Shown one piece after another: positions 54,522 through 63,735 of a DNA stretch of 64,000 nucleotides. The notes under the pieces were generated by a model, which saw only the letters and a list, made by a program, of their open reading frames with translations, was not told the DNA's origin and made no database searches. The DNA comes from Pseudomonas lutea (GTDB taxonomy: Bacteria > Pseudomonadota > Gammaproteobacteria > Pseudomonadales > Pseudomonadaceae), in contig NZ_JRMB01000001.1 of NCBI RefSeq assembly GCF_000759445.1, positions 2,170,001 through 2,234,000 of the forward strand, read 5' to 3'. The position numbers and the translations under genes were made by a program. Position 1 is the stretch's first letter. The number at the start of each line of letters is the position of its first letter.

Positions 54522-56117
54522 ATGTTCGATGATCTGGATTACAGCCAACCTTACGCGTCCGCCCGCTCGCCGGTAATGGGCAACAACATGGTCGCCTGCT
54601 CGCAACCGCTGGCCGCACAGGCAGGGCTGGACATGCTGCGTCAGGGCGGCAACGCCGTTGATGCCGCCATCGCCGCCGCCATGGTGCTGACCGTGGTCGA
54701 ACCCACCGGTTGCGGCATCGGCAGCGATGCCTTTGCCATCGTTTGGGACGGCAAGACCCTGCAAGGCTTGAACGCATCCGGTCGTTCGCCCCAGGGCTGG
54801 ACCCCCGAGTACTTCGCCGGTCAGCAGGAAATGCCCCAGCGCGGTTGGCCTTCGGTCACGGTGCCGGGCGCGGTATCGGCCTGGGTCGCGTTGTCCGAAC
54901 GCTACGGCAAGCTGCCCTTCGCCACGCTTGCGGCCCCGGCGATTAGCTATGCGCGCGACGGTTATCAGGTCACGCCGATCATCGCCGAATTGTGGCGTCG
55001 GGGTGCGGCGTTGCTCAAGGATCAACCGGGTTTTGCCGAGTGCTTTTTGCAGGGCGGCAAGGCGCCGAAGGCTGGCGAAAAGGTCGCGCTCAGGGACCAC
55101 GCGAAAACGCTGGAGCTGATTGCTCAAACCAAGGGTGAGGCGTTCTATCGCGGCGAGCTGGCGGAGGCGATGATCAACCACGCCAATGCCAATGGCAGCG
55201 TCATGAGCCTTGATGACCTGGCGAACCATCGCGTGGACTGGATCGACACCCTGTCGGTGCCGTACGCCGGCGCGATGGTCCACGAGCTGCCACCCAATGG
55301 CCAGGGCATCGCCACGCTCGCGGGGTTGGGCATGCTCGAAGCGCTGGGCGTTGGCGACCAGCCCGTGGACAGCGCTGAAACCGTGCACCCGGTGCTGGAG
55401 GCGATGAAGCTGGCGCTGGCCGACCTCAATCAGCACGTGACGGACAACGACCACATGCGCGTCGCCGCCGAGCACATGCTCGACCCGGCTTACCTGCGTG
55501 ACCGCGCGGCGCTGGTCGGCGAGCAGGCGCAGGACCCACTGCACGGCGCGCCGAAGCCTGGCGGCACCGTGTATCTTTCGGCGGCTGACGAGAGCGGCAT
55601 GATGGTCTCGTTTATCCAGTCGAACTACATGGGTTTCGGTTCCGGCGTAGTGGTGCCGGGCACGGGCATCAGCCTGCAGAATCGCGGCGCGGGTTTCACC
55701 CTGGACCCTGATCACGTCAACACCGTTGCGCCAGGCAAGCGGCCATTCCACACCATCATTCCGGGCTTTGTAATGAACGCCGACGGCACGCCGCTGATGT
55801 CGTTCGGCCTGATGGGCGGCCCGATGCAGGCGCAGGGGCATCTGCAGATGATGCTGCGCATTCTGCGTTATAAGCAGAACCCGCAGGCCGCCGCCGATGC
55901 GCCGCGGTGGCGGATCGAGTCCGGCCTGAAGGTCGCGGTGGAGCGGTCGTTTGATCCGCAGGTCATCGAAGCGCTGCGCGCCAAAGGCCATGACGTGGAA
56001 ATCGAAGACCCGAGCGGTGTATTCGCCTTTGGTGGCGCGCAGATCATCCAGCGCACGGCCCATGGTTACGTCGGAGGAACAGACCCGAGGAAGGATGGGT
56101 TGGTTGCGGCTTATTGA
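54522..56117 (+). CDS. gamma-glutamyltransferase family protein
   Basis: 531 residues from the ATG at 54522; no obvious signal peptide, so it may be cytoplasmic, unlike the secreted E. coli Ggt. N-terminal nucleophile hydrolase: QGGNAVDAAIAAAMVL early, the presumed autoprocessing threonine in GGTVYLSAADESG, and the C-terminal FGLMGGPMQAQGHLQ. It removes gamma-glutamyl groups, e.g. from glutathione. As the last gene after a peptide transporter, it probably processes the imported compound. Confidence 0.88.
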   Translation: MFDDLDYSQPYASARSPVMGNNMVACSQPLAAQAGLDMLRQGGNAVDAAIAAAMVLTVVEPTGCGIGSDAFAIVWDGKTLQGLNASGRSPQGWTPEYFAGQQEMPQRGWPSVTVPGAVSAWVALSERYGKLPFATLAAPAISYARDGYQVTPIIAELWRRGAALLKDQPGFAECFLQGGKAPKAGEKVALRDHAKTLELIAQTKGEAFYRGELAEAMINHANANGSVMSLDDLANHRVDWIDTLSVPYAGAMVHELPPNGQGIATLAGLGMLEALGVGDQPVDSAETVHPVLEAMKLALADLNQHVTDNDHMRVAAEHMLDPAYLRDRAALVGEQAQDPLHGAPKPGGTVYLSAADESGMMVSFIQSNYMGFGSGVVVPGTGISLQNRGAGFTLDPDHVNTVAPGKRPFHTIIPGFVMNADGTPLMSFGLMGGPMQAQGHLQMMLRILRYKQNPQAAADAPRWRIESGLKVAVERSFDPQVIEALRAKGHDVEIEDPSGVFAFGGAQIIQRTAHGYVGGTDPRKDGLVAAY

Positions 56118-56139
56118 TCTGACAGCGATTCAGTGCGGG

Positions 56140-56450
56140 CGGCTTCCCGGCTGAAGCCGGTCCCACTCGATCCTACGGCTGACGCAAAACCTGTAACTCC
56201 GCCTTCGCGAGCAAGGTGGAGCGCCACCCCGGTCAATCCCACAGGGATCGTGTTTGCTGCGCGACAGCGCGGCGTCTGGACGATCGGAGTCTCCTACAGA
56301 ATGGGTGCATGCCAGCTGACGGCAGCGTCAAGGCCAACGCAAAAACTGTAGGAGCGCGCTTGGTCTGGGCCGCATCCGGACGAAAGCGGTGTGTTAGCGA
56401 CGTTTATTTCGGCTGACACACCCCGTTCGCCAGCAAGCCGGCTCCTACGG
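56140..56450. repeat. scattered REP elements
   Basis: GGCTTCCCGGCTGAAGCCGG at 56141-56160, a GCGAGCAAG-type element near 56200, GGAGCGCGCTTGG near 56350, and the complement of GGAGCCGGCTTGCTGGC at 56424-56449. This mixes several of the repeat families in this window. No gene is seen. Confidence 0.75.
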
Positions 56451-56475
56451 ATCGGTGTATGCCTTACCGGCGAAG

Positions 56476-56826
56476 TCAGCCGGACACGACTGCAACAATC
56501 GCCACCACGCTCAACACGATTACCGTGCAACCCAGCGCCGCGACCTCGCGCAGCGGCGCGGGGATGCGCTCTTGGGTCATGCCTTTCGCGCTTTTGCGGT
56601 AGCGTGCGTTGAGGCCGATCTGGATCAGCATGGCTGCGACCAGCGAAACCATGATCGGCAGCAGCGCCATCAAGCCAAACGGCGGAATCCAGCGCAGGAA
56701 CAGCAGGCACACGCCGATCAGCGTCAACAGCGTCCGGCGCCAGGCCAGCAAGGTGCGTTCGGGTTGCAGGCCGGGATCGTCGTGGCGCAACGGCCGTGAC
56801 GACACGGGATGACCGCGACGAATCAC
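56476..56826 (-). CDS. DUF202-family membrane protein
   Basis: 116 residues with about three membrane helices and the family's opening PGLQPERTLLAWRRTLLT. DUF202 proteins (YidG/YidH type) are of unknown function. It overlaps the next upstream gene by four bases, forming a tandem pair as in many bacteria. Confidence 0.88.
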   Translation of the reverse strand: MIRRGHPVSSRPLRHDDPGLQPERTLLAWRRTLLTLIGVCLLFLRWIPPFGLMALLPIMVSLVAAMLIQIGLNARYRKSAKGMTQERIPAPLREVAALGCTVIVLSVVAIVAVVSG

Positions 56827-57251
56827 GACGCGCCGTTGATCAGGAAGACAATCAGCCCCGCCGCCACCAAGGCTCCGCCCAACGACAGAATCGGCACCAG
56901 CACCGGCAAAGGCAGCGGTTTACGCTGACGCATCGCCCGCTCGACTTTCAGCCAGCGCAGGCAAGCACTGGCGCTGACCAGTAACGCCAGCACCAGCAGC
57001 GACAAGGCAACGCCTCGACGCAGGCCCGGGCTGAAGACATCGCTGGTGAAGGCTTCGACCGCGATGCCACCGGCCAGGAACGCCAGCGCCGTGCGGATCC
57101 AGGCGAGGAACGTGCGTTCGTTGGCAAGGGTGAAGCGTGGGTCAGGTTCGCAACCGCCGCCGAGCAGTGACGCCGACACCCGCCCTCGCTCGGGCGGCGT
57201 GACAGGTGCGCTGGCGGGAGGAGTGACGTTGCCGGGCTCGGGGGAATTCAT
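56823..57251 (-). CDS. DUF202-family membrane protein, YidH-like
   Basis: 142 residues. A proline-rich N-terminal tail of about 30 residues precedes FTLANERTFLAWIRTALAF and three helices. This is the YidH-type partner of the downstream DUF202 gene (ATGA overlap). Function unknown. Confidence 0.88.
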   Translation of the reverse strand: MNSPEPGNVTPPASAPVTPPERGRVSASLLGGGCEPDPRFTLANERTFLAWIRTALAFLAGGIAVEAFTSDVFSPGLRRGVALSLLVLALLVSASACLRWLKVERAMRQRKPLPLPVLVPILSLGGALVAAGLIVFLINGAS

Positions 57252-57543
57252 GTCGCACCGTGGTCGGGTAGATGCGACGGATCATACCGGTCATGCGCAG
57301 GGAAGGCCCGCATTCGCAGCGACATGGAATTGTCTGTTGCCGCTGCACACGCCTCAACCGCAGAGAGGTGTCGCCGATATCTGTGGCGCTAACGCCCCTG
57401 CGGGAGTGAGCTTGCTCACGAAAGCGGCCTCCAGAAAATTCGGCGCAAGTGCCGGTCTCTTCGTGAGCAAGCTCACTGCCACATGATTGGTATCCACCCC
57501 ACGAAAGCTGGCCGCCAGAGAGACCCAGGCCCTGGTGTCTGGA
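57252..57543. repeat. gap with an inverted REP pair of the second family
   Basis: Arms GGGAGTGAGCTTGCTCACGA (about 57402-57421) and its near-complement (about 57463-57482). It lies between the DUF202 pair and the dehydratase. Nothing else is evident. Confidence 0.75.
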
Positions 57544-58857
57544 TCAGCGGTTGTTTGCCAGCTCCACCCACACCGCGCCATCGGGAAACTGATACCGCTC
57601 CAGCGTATCCGCGTGCATCTCAATGCTGTAGCCCGGCCGTTGTGGCGGCATGTAGCGGCCACGACGGATAACCACCGGATCGAGGAAGTGCTCGTGCAGG
57701 TGATCGACGTATTCGAGCACGCGCTTGTCCAGCGAACGGGACACCGCGATGTAATCGAAGATCGAGATGTTCTGCACGTATTCACACAACCCCACGCCGC
57801 CGCCGTGCGGGCACACCGGGATGTCATATTTCGCCGCCATCAGCAGCACGATCAAGACTTCGTTGAGCCCACCCAGCCGTGCCGCGTCAAGCTGACAGAA
57901 GTCCAGCGCGCCGGCCTGGAACATCTGCTTGAACATCACCCGATTGTGGCAGTGTTCGCCGGTCGCCACACCGATGGGCGCGATGCGCTGGCGTATGGTC
58001 GCGTGACCCAGAATGTCATCGGGATGGGTCGGTTCCTCAATCCACCAAGGTTCAAACGCGGCCAACCGACGCATGTTGCTGATCGACTGATCGACGCTCC
58101 ACACCTGATTGGCGTCCATCATCAGCGTGCGCTCCGGGCCGAGTTCGTCGCGCAATATCGCGGCGCGGCGCAAGTCTTCTTCGATATCGGTGCCGATCTT
58201 CTGCTTGATGTGGGTCCAGCCGTCAGCCACTGCCTCGCGGGCGAGACGGCGCATCTTCTCTTCCGAATAACCCAGCCAGCCGGGCGCCGTGGTGTAACCC
58301 GGATAGCCTTCCTCAAGCATCTGGGCCTCGCGCCCGGCCTTGCCTGGCAAGCGTCGGCGCAGCAAGGCGATGGCCTCTTCGGGGGTGATGGCGTCGGTGA
58401 CGTAGCTGAAGTCCAGGCATTTGACCAATTGCTCGGGGCTCATGTCCGCCAGCAGTTTCCAGACCGGCTTGCCTTCGGCTTTGGCCCAGAGGTCCCAGAC
58501 CGCATTGACCAGCGCCGCCGTGGCGAGATGAATCACGCCTTTTTCCGGGCCCAGCCAGCGCAACTGGCTGTCACCGGCGGTGATGCCGTGCCAGAACGCG
58601 CCCATGTCGGCAATGATCGATTCCAGGCTCAGCCCGACGACACATGGCGCGAGGGAGTGAATCGCGGCGGCGCAAATCTCGTTGCCGCGCCCGATGGTGA
58701 ACGTCAGGCCATGGCCCTCAAGGCCTTCGGCAGAATCGGTGTGAAGCACAACGTAGGCCGCCGAATAATCCGGCGCGCTGTTCATCGCATCGGAGCCATC
58801 GAGGGACAAAGAGGTGGGGAAGCGGATGTCGCGTACGGAAATGGAGGTGATCTGCAT
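57544..58857 (-). CDS. L-fuconate dehydratase (enolase superfamily)
   Basis: 437 residues. Mandelate-racemase/enolase barrel: the KxK acid-base pair in THIKQKIG, metal ligands in LMMDANQVWSVDQ, WIEEPTHPDD and VATGEHCHNRVMF, and the family marker CPHGGGVGLCEY. It dehydrates L-fuconate to 2-keto-3-deoxy-L-fuconate. Other acid sugars are possible. It is divergent from the LysR gene at 59072, which is its likely regulator. Confidence 0.9.
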   Translation of the reverse strand: MQITSISVRDIRFPTSLSLDGSDAMNSAPDYSAAYVVLHTDSAEGLEGHGLTFTIGRGNEICAAAIHSLAPCVVGLSLESIIADMGAFWHGITAGDSQLRWLGPEKGVIHLATAALVNAVWDLWAKAEGKPVWKLLADMSPEQLVKCLDFSYVTDAITPEEAIALLRRRLPGKAGREAQMLEEGYPGYTTAPGWLGYSEEKMRRLAREAVADGWTHIKQKIGTDIEEDLRRAAILRDELGPERTLMMDANQVWSVDQSISNMRRLAAFEPWWIEEPTHPDDILGHATIRQRIAPIGVATGEHCHNRVMFKQMFQAGALDFCQLDAARLGGLNEVLIVLLMAAKYDIPVCPHGGGVGLCEYVQNISIFDYIAVSRSLDKRVLEYVDHLHEHFLDPVVIRRGRYMPPQRPGYSIEMHADTLERYQFPDGAVWVELANNR

Positions 58858-59071
58858 GGTGGGCTCTTCTTGTTAGGGGTACTGACGCGGACGTGTGGGA
58901 GAGCGGTGGCTCGCGAGGAGGCTTGGATATCCTCCGAAGCGGTGGCGGCATAAATAACGCGTTCGCGGGAAAGCGCGCTCCTACAGCTGTGCGCCGTCTG
59001 AAGACTGACTGTAGGCCCCTGCGCGATACAGGCATAATCGCCAAATCCTAATCATCGATACCAAATCCGAT
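58858..59071. promoter_or_regulatory. divergent gap, dehydratase / LysR regulator
   Basis: A REP element lies at 58959-58986 (GCGGGAAAGCGCGCTCC). CTAATCATCGAT at 59048-59059, just upstream of the LysR start, resembles CTAATCATCAAT of the first cluster. Confidence 0.5.
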
Positions 59072-60049
59072 ATGTCAGACGCCCCCCCTGCCCTGCCACT
59101 GCCCGGCACGTTTCCCACGCTGAAAATCTCCAGCCGGCAGATTGCGCTGCTCAATGCGCTGGGCGAACTGGGCAACCTGCGCAAGGCGGCCAGCGCCATC
59201 CACACCACCCAACCGGCCGCCAGCCTGCTGCTGCAACAACTGGAGGAACGTCTCGGCGTGCAGCTGTTTGAGCGTTTGCCCCGTGGCATGCAGCCGACGG
59301 CGTTCGGTGAAGTCATGATTCGGTACGCCCGGGGCGCACTTCACGAGTTCGAATACGCCGAAGCGCAACTGGCCGAACTGGCGCGCGGAGCCACGGGGAT
59401 GGTGCGCATCGGCACGGTCATGGGCCCGGTGCCGACACTGCTCACCCGAGGCGTGCTGGCGTTCAAGGCTGCGCACCCGAAAGTGCGCATCGCTCTGGAC
59501 GTCGGCACCAGTGATGAGCTGCTGCCCGCGTTGATTCGCGGCGACTTCGATGTGGTACTGGGCAGGCTGCCCGATCAACTCGATGGCCAGGGCCTGGACA
59601 TTCAGCTGTTTGAACAGGGCGAGCGTATGCGCATCATTGCCCGGCCTCAGCATCCCTTGGCTCAACTCGACACGCTGACGCGGGCGGGCCTGACGCTGGC
59701 AGCGCTGGCGCCGCTGACCTGGATCCTCCACCCCATCGGCAGCCCCATGCGGCGCCAGGTCGAACATGCGCTGCAGGCCGCGCAGCTTATCGAGCCGCTG
59801 GACATCATCGAGACCCGTTCGATTCTGGCCACCACGGCGATGCTGGAGTCATCGGACATGATCGCCGTGGTGCCCAACGACGTTGCCGAACACTACGCGC
59901 GCTATGGGATGATCGCCATTTTGCCGGTCGAACTGCCGCTGAGCATGGCTAATCTCGGGTTGCTGACGTCCAAAGCCAGGCCGCCGTCGGCCGCGTTGAA
60001 GGCCCTTCTGACGTTTCTTAAATCCTCAGATGATGCCGCAAATCGATAA
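59072..60049 (+). CDS. LysR-family transcriptional regulator
   Basis: 325 residues. Winged helix at about 20-80 (LRKAASAIHTTQPAASLLLQ), effector domain at about 110-310. It lies between two sugar-acid dehydratase genes and is divergent from the fuconate one, so it probably controls this catabolic region in response to a sugar acid. The start is ATG at 59072. Confidence 0.92.
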   Translation: MSDAPPALPLPGTFPTLKISSRQIALLNALGELGNLRKAASAIHTTQPAASLLLQQLEERLGVQLFERLPRGMQPTAFGEVMIRYARGALHEFEYAEAQLAELARGATGMVRIGTVMGPVPTLLTRGVLAFKAAHPKVRIALDVGTSDELLPALIRGDFDVVLGRLPDQLDGQGLDIQLFEQGERMRIIARPQHPLAQLDTLTRAGLTLAALAPLTWILHPIGSPMRRQVEHALQAAQLIEPLDIIETRSILATTAMLESSDMIAVVPNDVAEHYARYGMIAILPVELPLSMANLGLLTSKARPPSAALKALLTFLKSSDDAANR

Positions 60050-60260
60050 CCCTGAGTTATCACGCAATCGAAACCTTTCATTGGGAAATTGCAGGACGGC
60101 TTCATAGAGTGGCTGAAACAGGACAGGGCCGTCACCGACCCGCGGGCGCCACATGGCTCCCGCTCTCCGAATAACAATAAGTGGCCGGCAACGATGCCGC
60201 TTCCCGTACTGGAGGAGCGTCGCACTGTTGATGCAGGCCAAGACCGTCATGAGAGGCTGC

Positions 60261-61814
60261 ATGGAACTCATCGCCAAAACGCCCGCGTTCGACAGCAGCG
60301 CGCTGTTTATCCGCCTCAACCCTCTCGATAACGTGCTGATCGCTCGGCAGGCGCTGAGTGAAGGCACGTACCTGGACGAGGAACATGTGACTGTTTCCCA
60401 GCCCGTTCCTTCCGGGCACAAGGTCGCGACGGTGCGTGTCGAGCAGGGCCAGCCGCTGCGGCGCTATGGTCAAATCATCGGCTTCGCCTCACAGCCCATC
60501 GATCCCGGCGAGCATGTGCATGTGCATAACGTCGAGATGGGCGATTTCTCCCGTGACTATGCCTACGGCGTAGACGCCCACGATACGCCGAAGACCGAGG
60601 CCTTTTTCCAGGGCATCGTGCGCGCCGACGGACGCGTTGCCACTCGCAATTACATCGGCATCCTGACCTCGGTTAACTGTTCGGCGACCGTCGCCAAGGC
60701 CATCGCCGACCGTTTTCGTCGCGATATTTTCCCCGAAGCTCTGGCCGCTTATCCCAATGTTGATGGCGTGGTCGCGCTGACTCACGGCTCCGGTTGCGCC
60801 ATCGATTCCAAAGGCGAAGCCATCGACCTGTTGCGCCGGACCCTGGGTGGTTATGCCGTCCATCCCAATTTTGCCGCCGTGCTGGTGGTGGGGCTGGGCT
60901 GCGAGACCAATCAGATCCAGGACATGCTCGACAGCCAGGGGCTCAAAGCCAGCGATCAGTTGCGCGCGTTCACGATTCAGGGCACTGGCGGCACGTCGAA
61001 GACCATCGCCAGTGGCATCGAACAGGTGCAGTCGCTGCTGCCCCGAGCCAACCAGATCACCCGGGAGACGGTCAGTGCCCGACATCTGATCGTCGGCCTG
61101 CAATGTGGCGGCTCGGACGGCTATTCCGGGATCACGGCCAACCCGGCCTTGGGCAATGCGGTGGATCGGCTGGTCGCGGCGGGCGGCACGGCAATCCTGT
61201 CCGAGACGCCGGAAATTTACGGCGCAGAGCACTTGCTGACGCGTCGTGCCGCAAGCCAGGCCATCGGCGAAAAACTGGTGCAGCGGATTCACTGGTGGGA
61301 AGACTACTGCCAGCGCATGAACGCCGAGCTGAACAACAACCCTTCCGCTGGCAACAAGGCCGGCGGGCTGACGACCATTCTGGAAAAGTCCCTCGGCGCG
61401 GTGGCCAAGGCGGGCTCGACCAATCTCATGGGCGTTTATGAATACGCCGAAGCGGTGCGCGCCCAGGGGCTGGTGTTCATGGACACCCCTGGCTACGACC
61501 CGGTTTCAGCCACCGGCCAGGTGGCCGGTGGCGCCAATCTGATCGCGTTCACCACCGGGCGCGGTTCGGCCTATGGCTGCGCGCCGACGCCGTCGATCAA
61601 GCTGGCGACCAACAACCGCGTCTTCGAATTTCAGCAGGAGGACATGGACGTCAATTGCGGCGGGATCGCCGAGGGCACGACCACCATCGAGGAGCGTGGC
61701 GCCTACGTGTTCCAGATGATGCTGGATATCGCCTCCGGTGCCCGCAGCAAGAGCGAGCAGCACGGCTATGGCCAGAACGAATTCGTGCCCTGGCACATTG
61801 GCGCAGTGACCTAG
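60261..61814 (+). CDS. UxaA/GarD-family altronate or galactarate dehydratase
   Basis: 517 residues from the ATG at 60261 (AGAGG upstream); an ATG at 60249 would add four. It has an N-terminal SAF domain (about 10-90, including DNVLIARQALSEGTYL), then the main domain with GVVALTHGSGCAID, VVGLGCETNQ, LQCGGSDGYSGITANPALG and SETPEIYGAE, with conserved cysteines for iron. It dehydrates galactarate/glucarate-type or altronate sugar acids. The specificity is not settled by the sequence. An MFS transporter follows. Confidence 0.9.
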   Translation: MELIAKTPAFDSSALFIRLNPLDNVLIARQALSEGTYLDEEHVTVSQPVPSGHKVATVRVEQGQPLRRYGQIIGFASQPIDPGEHVHVHNVEMGDFSRDYAYGVDAHDTPKTEAFFQGIVRADGRVATRNYIGILTSVNCSATVAKAIADRFRRDIFPEALAAYPNVDGVVALTHGSGCAIDSKGEAIDLLRRTLGGYAVHPNFAAVLVVGLGCETNQIQDMLDSQGLKASDQLRAFTIQGTGGTSKTIASGIEQVQSLLPRANQITRETVSARHLIVGLQCGGSDGYSGITANPALGNAVDRLVAAGGTAILSETPEIYGAEHLLTRRAASQAIGEKLVQRIHWWEDYCQRMNAELNNNPSAGNKAGGLTTILEKSLGAVAKAGSTNLMGVYEYAEAVRAQGLVFMDTPGYDPVSATGQVAGGANLIAFTTGRGSAYGCAPTPSIKLATNNRVFEFQQEDMDVNCGGIAEGTTTIEERGAYVFQMMLDIASGARSKSEQHGYGQNEFVPWHIGAVT

Positions 61815-61862
61815 CCGCGAGCAGCTGGCAGGACAGGCTTTAGCCTGGAGCACCAAGTGTGA

Positions 61863-62364
61863 CCTGCGTTTGCTTGGTAGGACCGGCTTCAGCCGGGAGG
61901 CTTTGTCGTCACACCGCAACATGGAGGGTGCCCACACTGGCCCCTTCCCGGCTGAAGCCGGTCCTACACTCAGACGTGCGTTCGCCTTGTAGGACCTGCG
62001 TTTGCTTGGTAGGACCGGCTTTAGCCGGGAAGCTTTGTCGTCACACCGCAACATGGAGGGTGCCCACACTGGCCCCTTCCCGGCTGAAGCCGGTCCTACA
62101 CTCAGACGTGCGTTCGCCTTGTAGGACCTGCGTTTGCTTGGTAGGACCGGCTTTAGCCGGGAAGCTTTGTCGTCACACCGCAACATGGAGGGTGCCCACA
62201 CTGGCCCCTTCCCGGCTGAAGCCGGTCCTACACTCAGACGTGCGTTCGCCTTGTAGGACCTGCGTTTGCTTGGTAGGACCGGCTTTAGCCGGGAAGCTCT
62301 GTCGTCACACCGCAACATGGAAGGTGCCCAAACAGGCCCCTTCCCGGCGGAAGCCGGTCCCACC
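61863..62364. repeat. 132-base tandem REP-type repeat
   Basis: Four near-identical units, landmarks CCTGCGTTTGCTTGG at 61863, 61995, 62127 and 62259, exactly 132 bases apart. Each holds an inverted pair built on GGACCGGCTTTAGCCGGGAAG. Because 132 is a multiple of three, long repetitive frames appear on both strands; they are not genes. Confidence 0.92.
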
Positions 62365-62409
62365 AGAACAATGAAGCCTCAAGCCCGACAACAATAAAAA
62401 AGGTGCGCA

Positions 62410-63735
62410 ATGAAATCCCTCAAGACTTACCAGACGATCACCATCGTCTTCCTGATGCTGTTCGGGGTCGTCAATTACCTGGACCGCAGCGCGCTGTCCA
62501 TCGCCAACACGACGATTCAGAAAGACATGCTCATCAGCCCTTCCGAGATGGGCATTCTGTTGTCGGCCTTCTCGCTCGCCTATGCGTTTGCGCAGTTGCC
62601 GATGGGAATGATCATCGACAAGCTGGGCAGCAAGATTGCCCTGGGCGGCGCGCTGATGGTGTGGTCCATCGCCCAAACTGCTTCGGGTTTCGTCAACAGC
62701 TTCAGCGGATTCTTCGCCCTGCGTGTATTGCTCGGTATCGGCGAGGCACCCATGTTCCCCTCCGCAGCGAAGACTCTCAATGAATGGTTCGAGGAACACG
62801 AGCGCGGCACGCCAACCGGGATCGTCTGGTCAGCAACGTGCATCGGGCCATGCCTGGCACCACCACTGCTGACACTGTTCATGGTCAACTTCAGCTGGCG
62901 AGGCATGTTCATCATCACCGGCGTACTCGGCATCGTGCTGTCGTTGTGCTGGCTGATGTTTTACAAAAGCCGTGCGCAATACCTCAAGGAGCTGGCAGCG
63001 CAGGGGCGCGAGCCAATTGTTCAGGCAGTTCAGGCCGATGCGGCCCCTAAAGCGTCGTTTTTTGCCGGCTGGCTGGACCTCTTCAAACACCGCAGCACCT
63101 GGGGCACGTTCCTGGGTTTCATGGGCGTGATCTACATGCTTTGGCTGCACCTGACCTGGCTACCCGGTTATTTTCAGCGCGAGCACGGCCTTGATCCCTA
63201 TCAAACCGCCTGGGTGGTGTCGTTTGCCTATGTATTCGGTGCGATTGGCACCATCGCCGCAGGACGCATCTGTGATCGATTGGTGAAACGCGGCGTTGGT
63301 GTGCTCAACAGCCGCAAATACACTGTGATTGGCGGGCTGGTGTTTGCCGCCGTCTTCACTCTGCCGTTGACGTTTGTCACCGGCCTCAGTGTTTGCATCG
63401 CGCTGCTCTGCCTGGCGCTGTTCGGCATCAACCTGTCCAGCGCCACGGCGTGGATGGTGGTCAATACGGTGGTCGACACCAAGCGCGTGGCGTCGCTGGG
63501 GTCAATCCAGAACTTCGGCGGCTATATCGCCGGCTCCATCGCACCCATCGTCACCGGTTTCAGCGTGCAATATTCGGGGACGTTCGCCACGGCTTTCGCG
63601 GTCAGCGCCATCGTCGCGCTGCTTTCGGCCATCGCTTATTTCGTGCTGCTCAAAACGCCCATCCCGGAACACACCGGCACGGCGCAGAAAGCGTGGCAGG
63701 CGAATGATGGAGAGGTGCAGGGACGTCGGGTTTGA
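62410..63735 (+). CDS. MFS sugar-acid transporter (GudP/anion:cation symporter type)
   Basis: 441 residues, about twelve membrane helices with a central loop near 185-225. The VVNYLDRSALSIANTTIQKD opening and LLGIGEAPMFPSAAKTLNEW are typical of the GudP/phthalate-permease branch, which imports glucarate, galactarate and similar anions. It follows the dehydratase after the tandem repeat, so it probably supplies its substrate. AAGG precedes the ATG. Confidence 0.92.
   Translation: MKSLKTYQTITIVFLMLFGVVNYLDRSALSIANTTIQKDMLISPSEMGILLSAFSLAYAFAQLPMGMIIDKLGSKIALGGALMVWSIAQTASGFVNSFSGFFALRVLLGIGEAPMFPSAAKTLNEWFEEHERGTPTGIVWSATCIGPCLAPPLLTLFMVNFSWRGMFIITGVLGIVLSLCWLMFYKSRAQYLKELAAQGREPIVQAVQADAAPKASFFAGWLDLFKHRSTWGTFLGFMGVIYMLWLHLTWLPGYFQREHGLDPYQTAWVVSFAYVFGAIGTIAAGRICDRLVKRGVGVLNSRKYTVIGGLVFAAVFTLPLTFVTGLSVCIALLCLALFGINLSSATAWMVVNTVVDTKRVASLGSIQNFGGYIAGSIAPIVTGFSVQYSGTFATAFAVSAIVALLSAIAYFVLLKTPIPEHTGTAQKAWQANDGEVQGRRV

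Noticed and set aside
54402..56063. 553-residue minus-strand frame opposite the gamma-glutamyltransferase
   Set aside because: Shadow of the plus-strand gene; no recognisable domain.
61506..62363. Long repetitive reading frames on both strands (285 and 171 residues) with 44-residue repeats
   Set aside because: They arise because the 132-base REP-type unit is divisible by three. No ribosome site, and the sequence is pure repeat.
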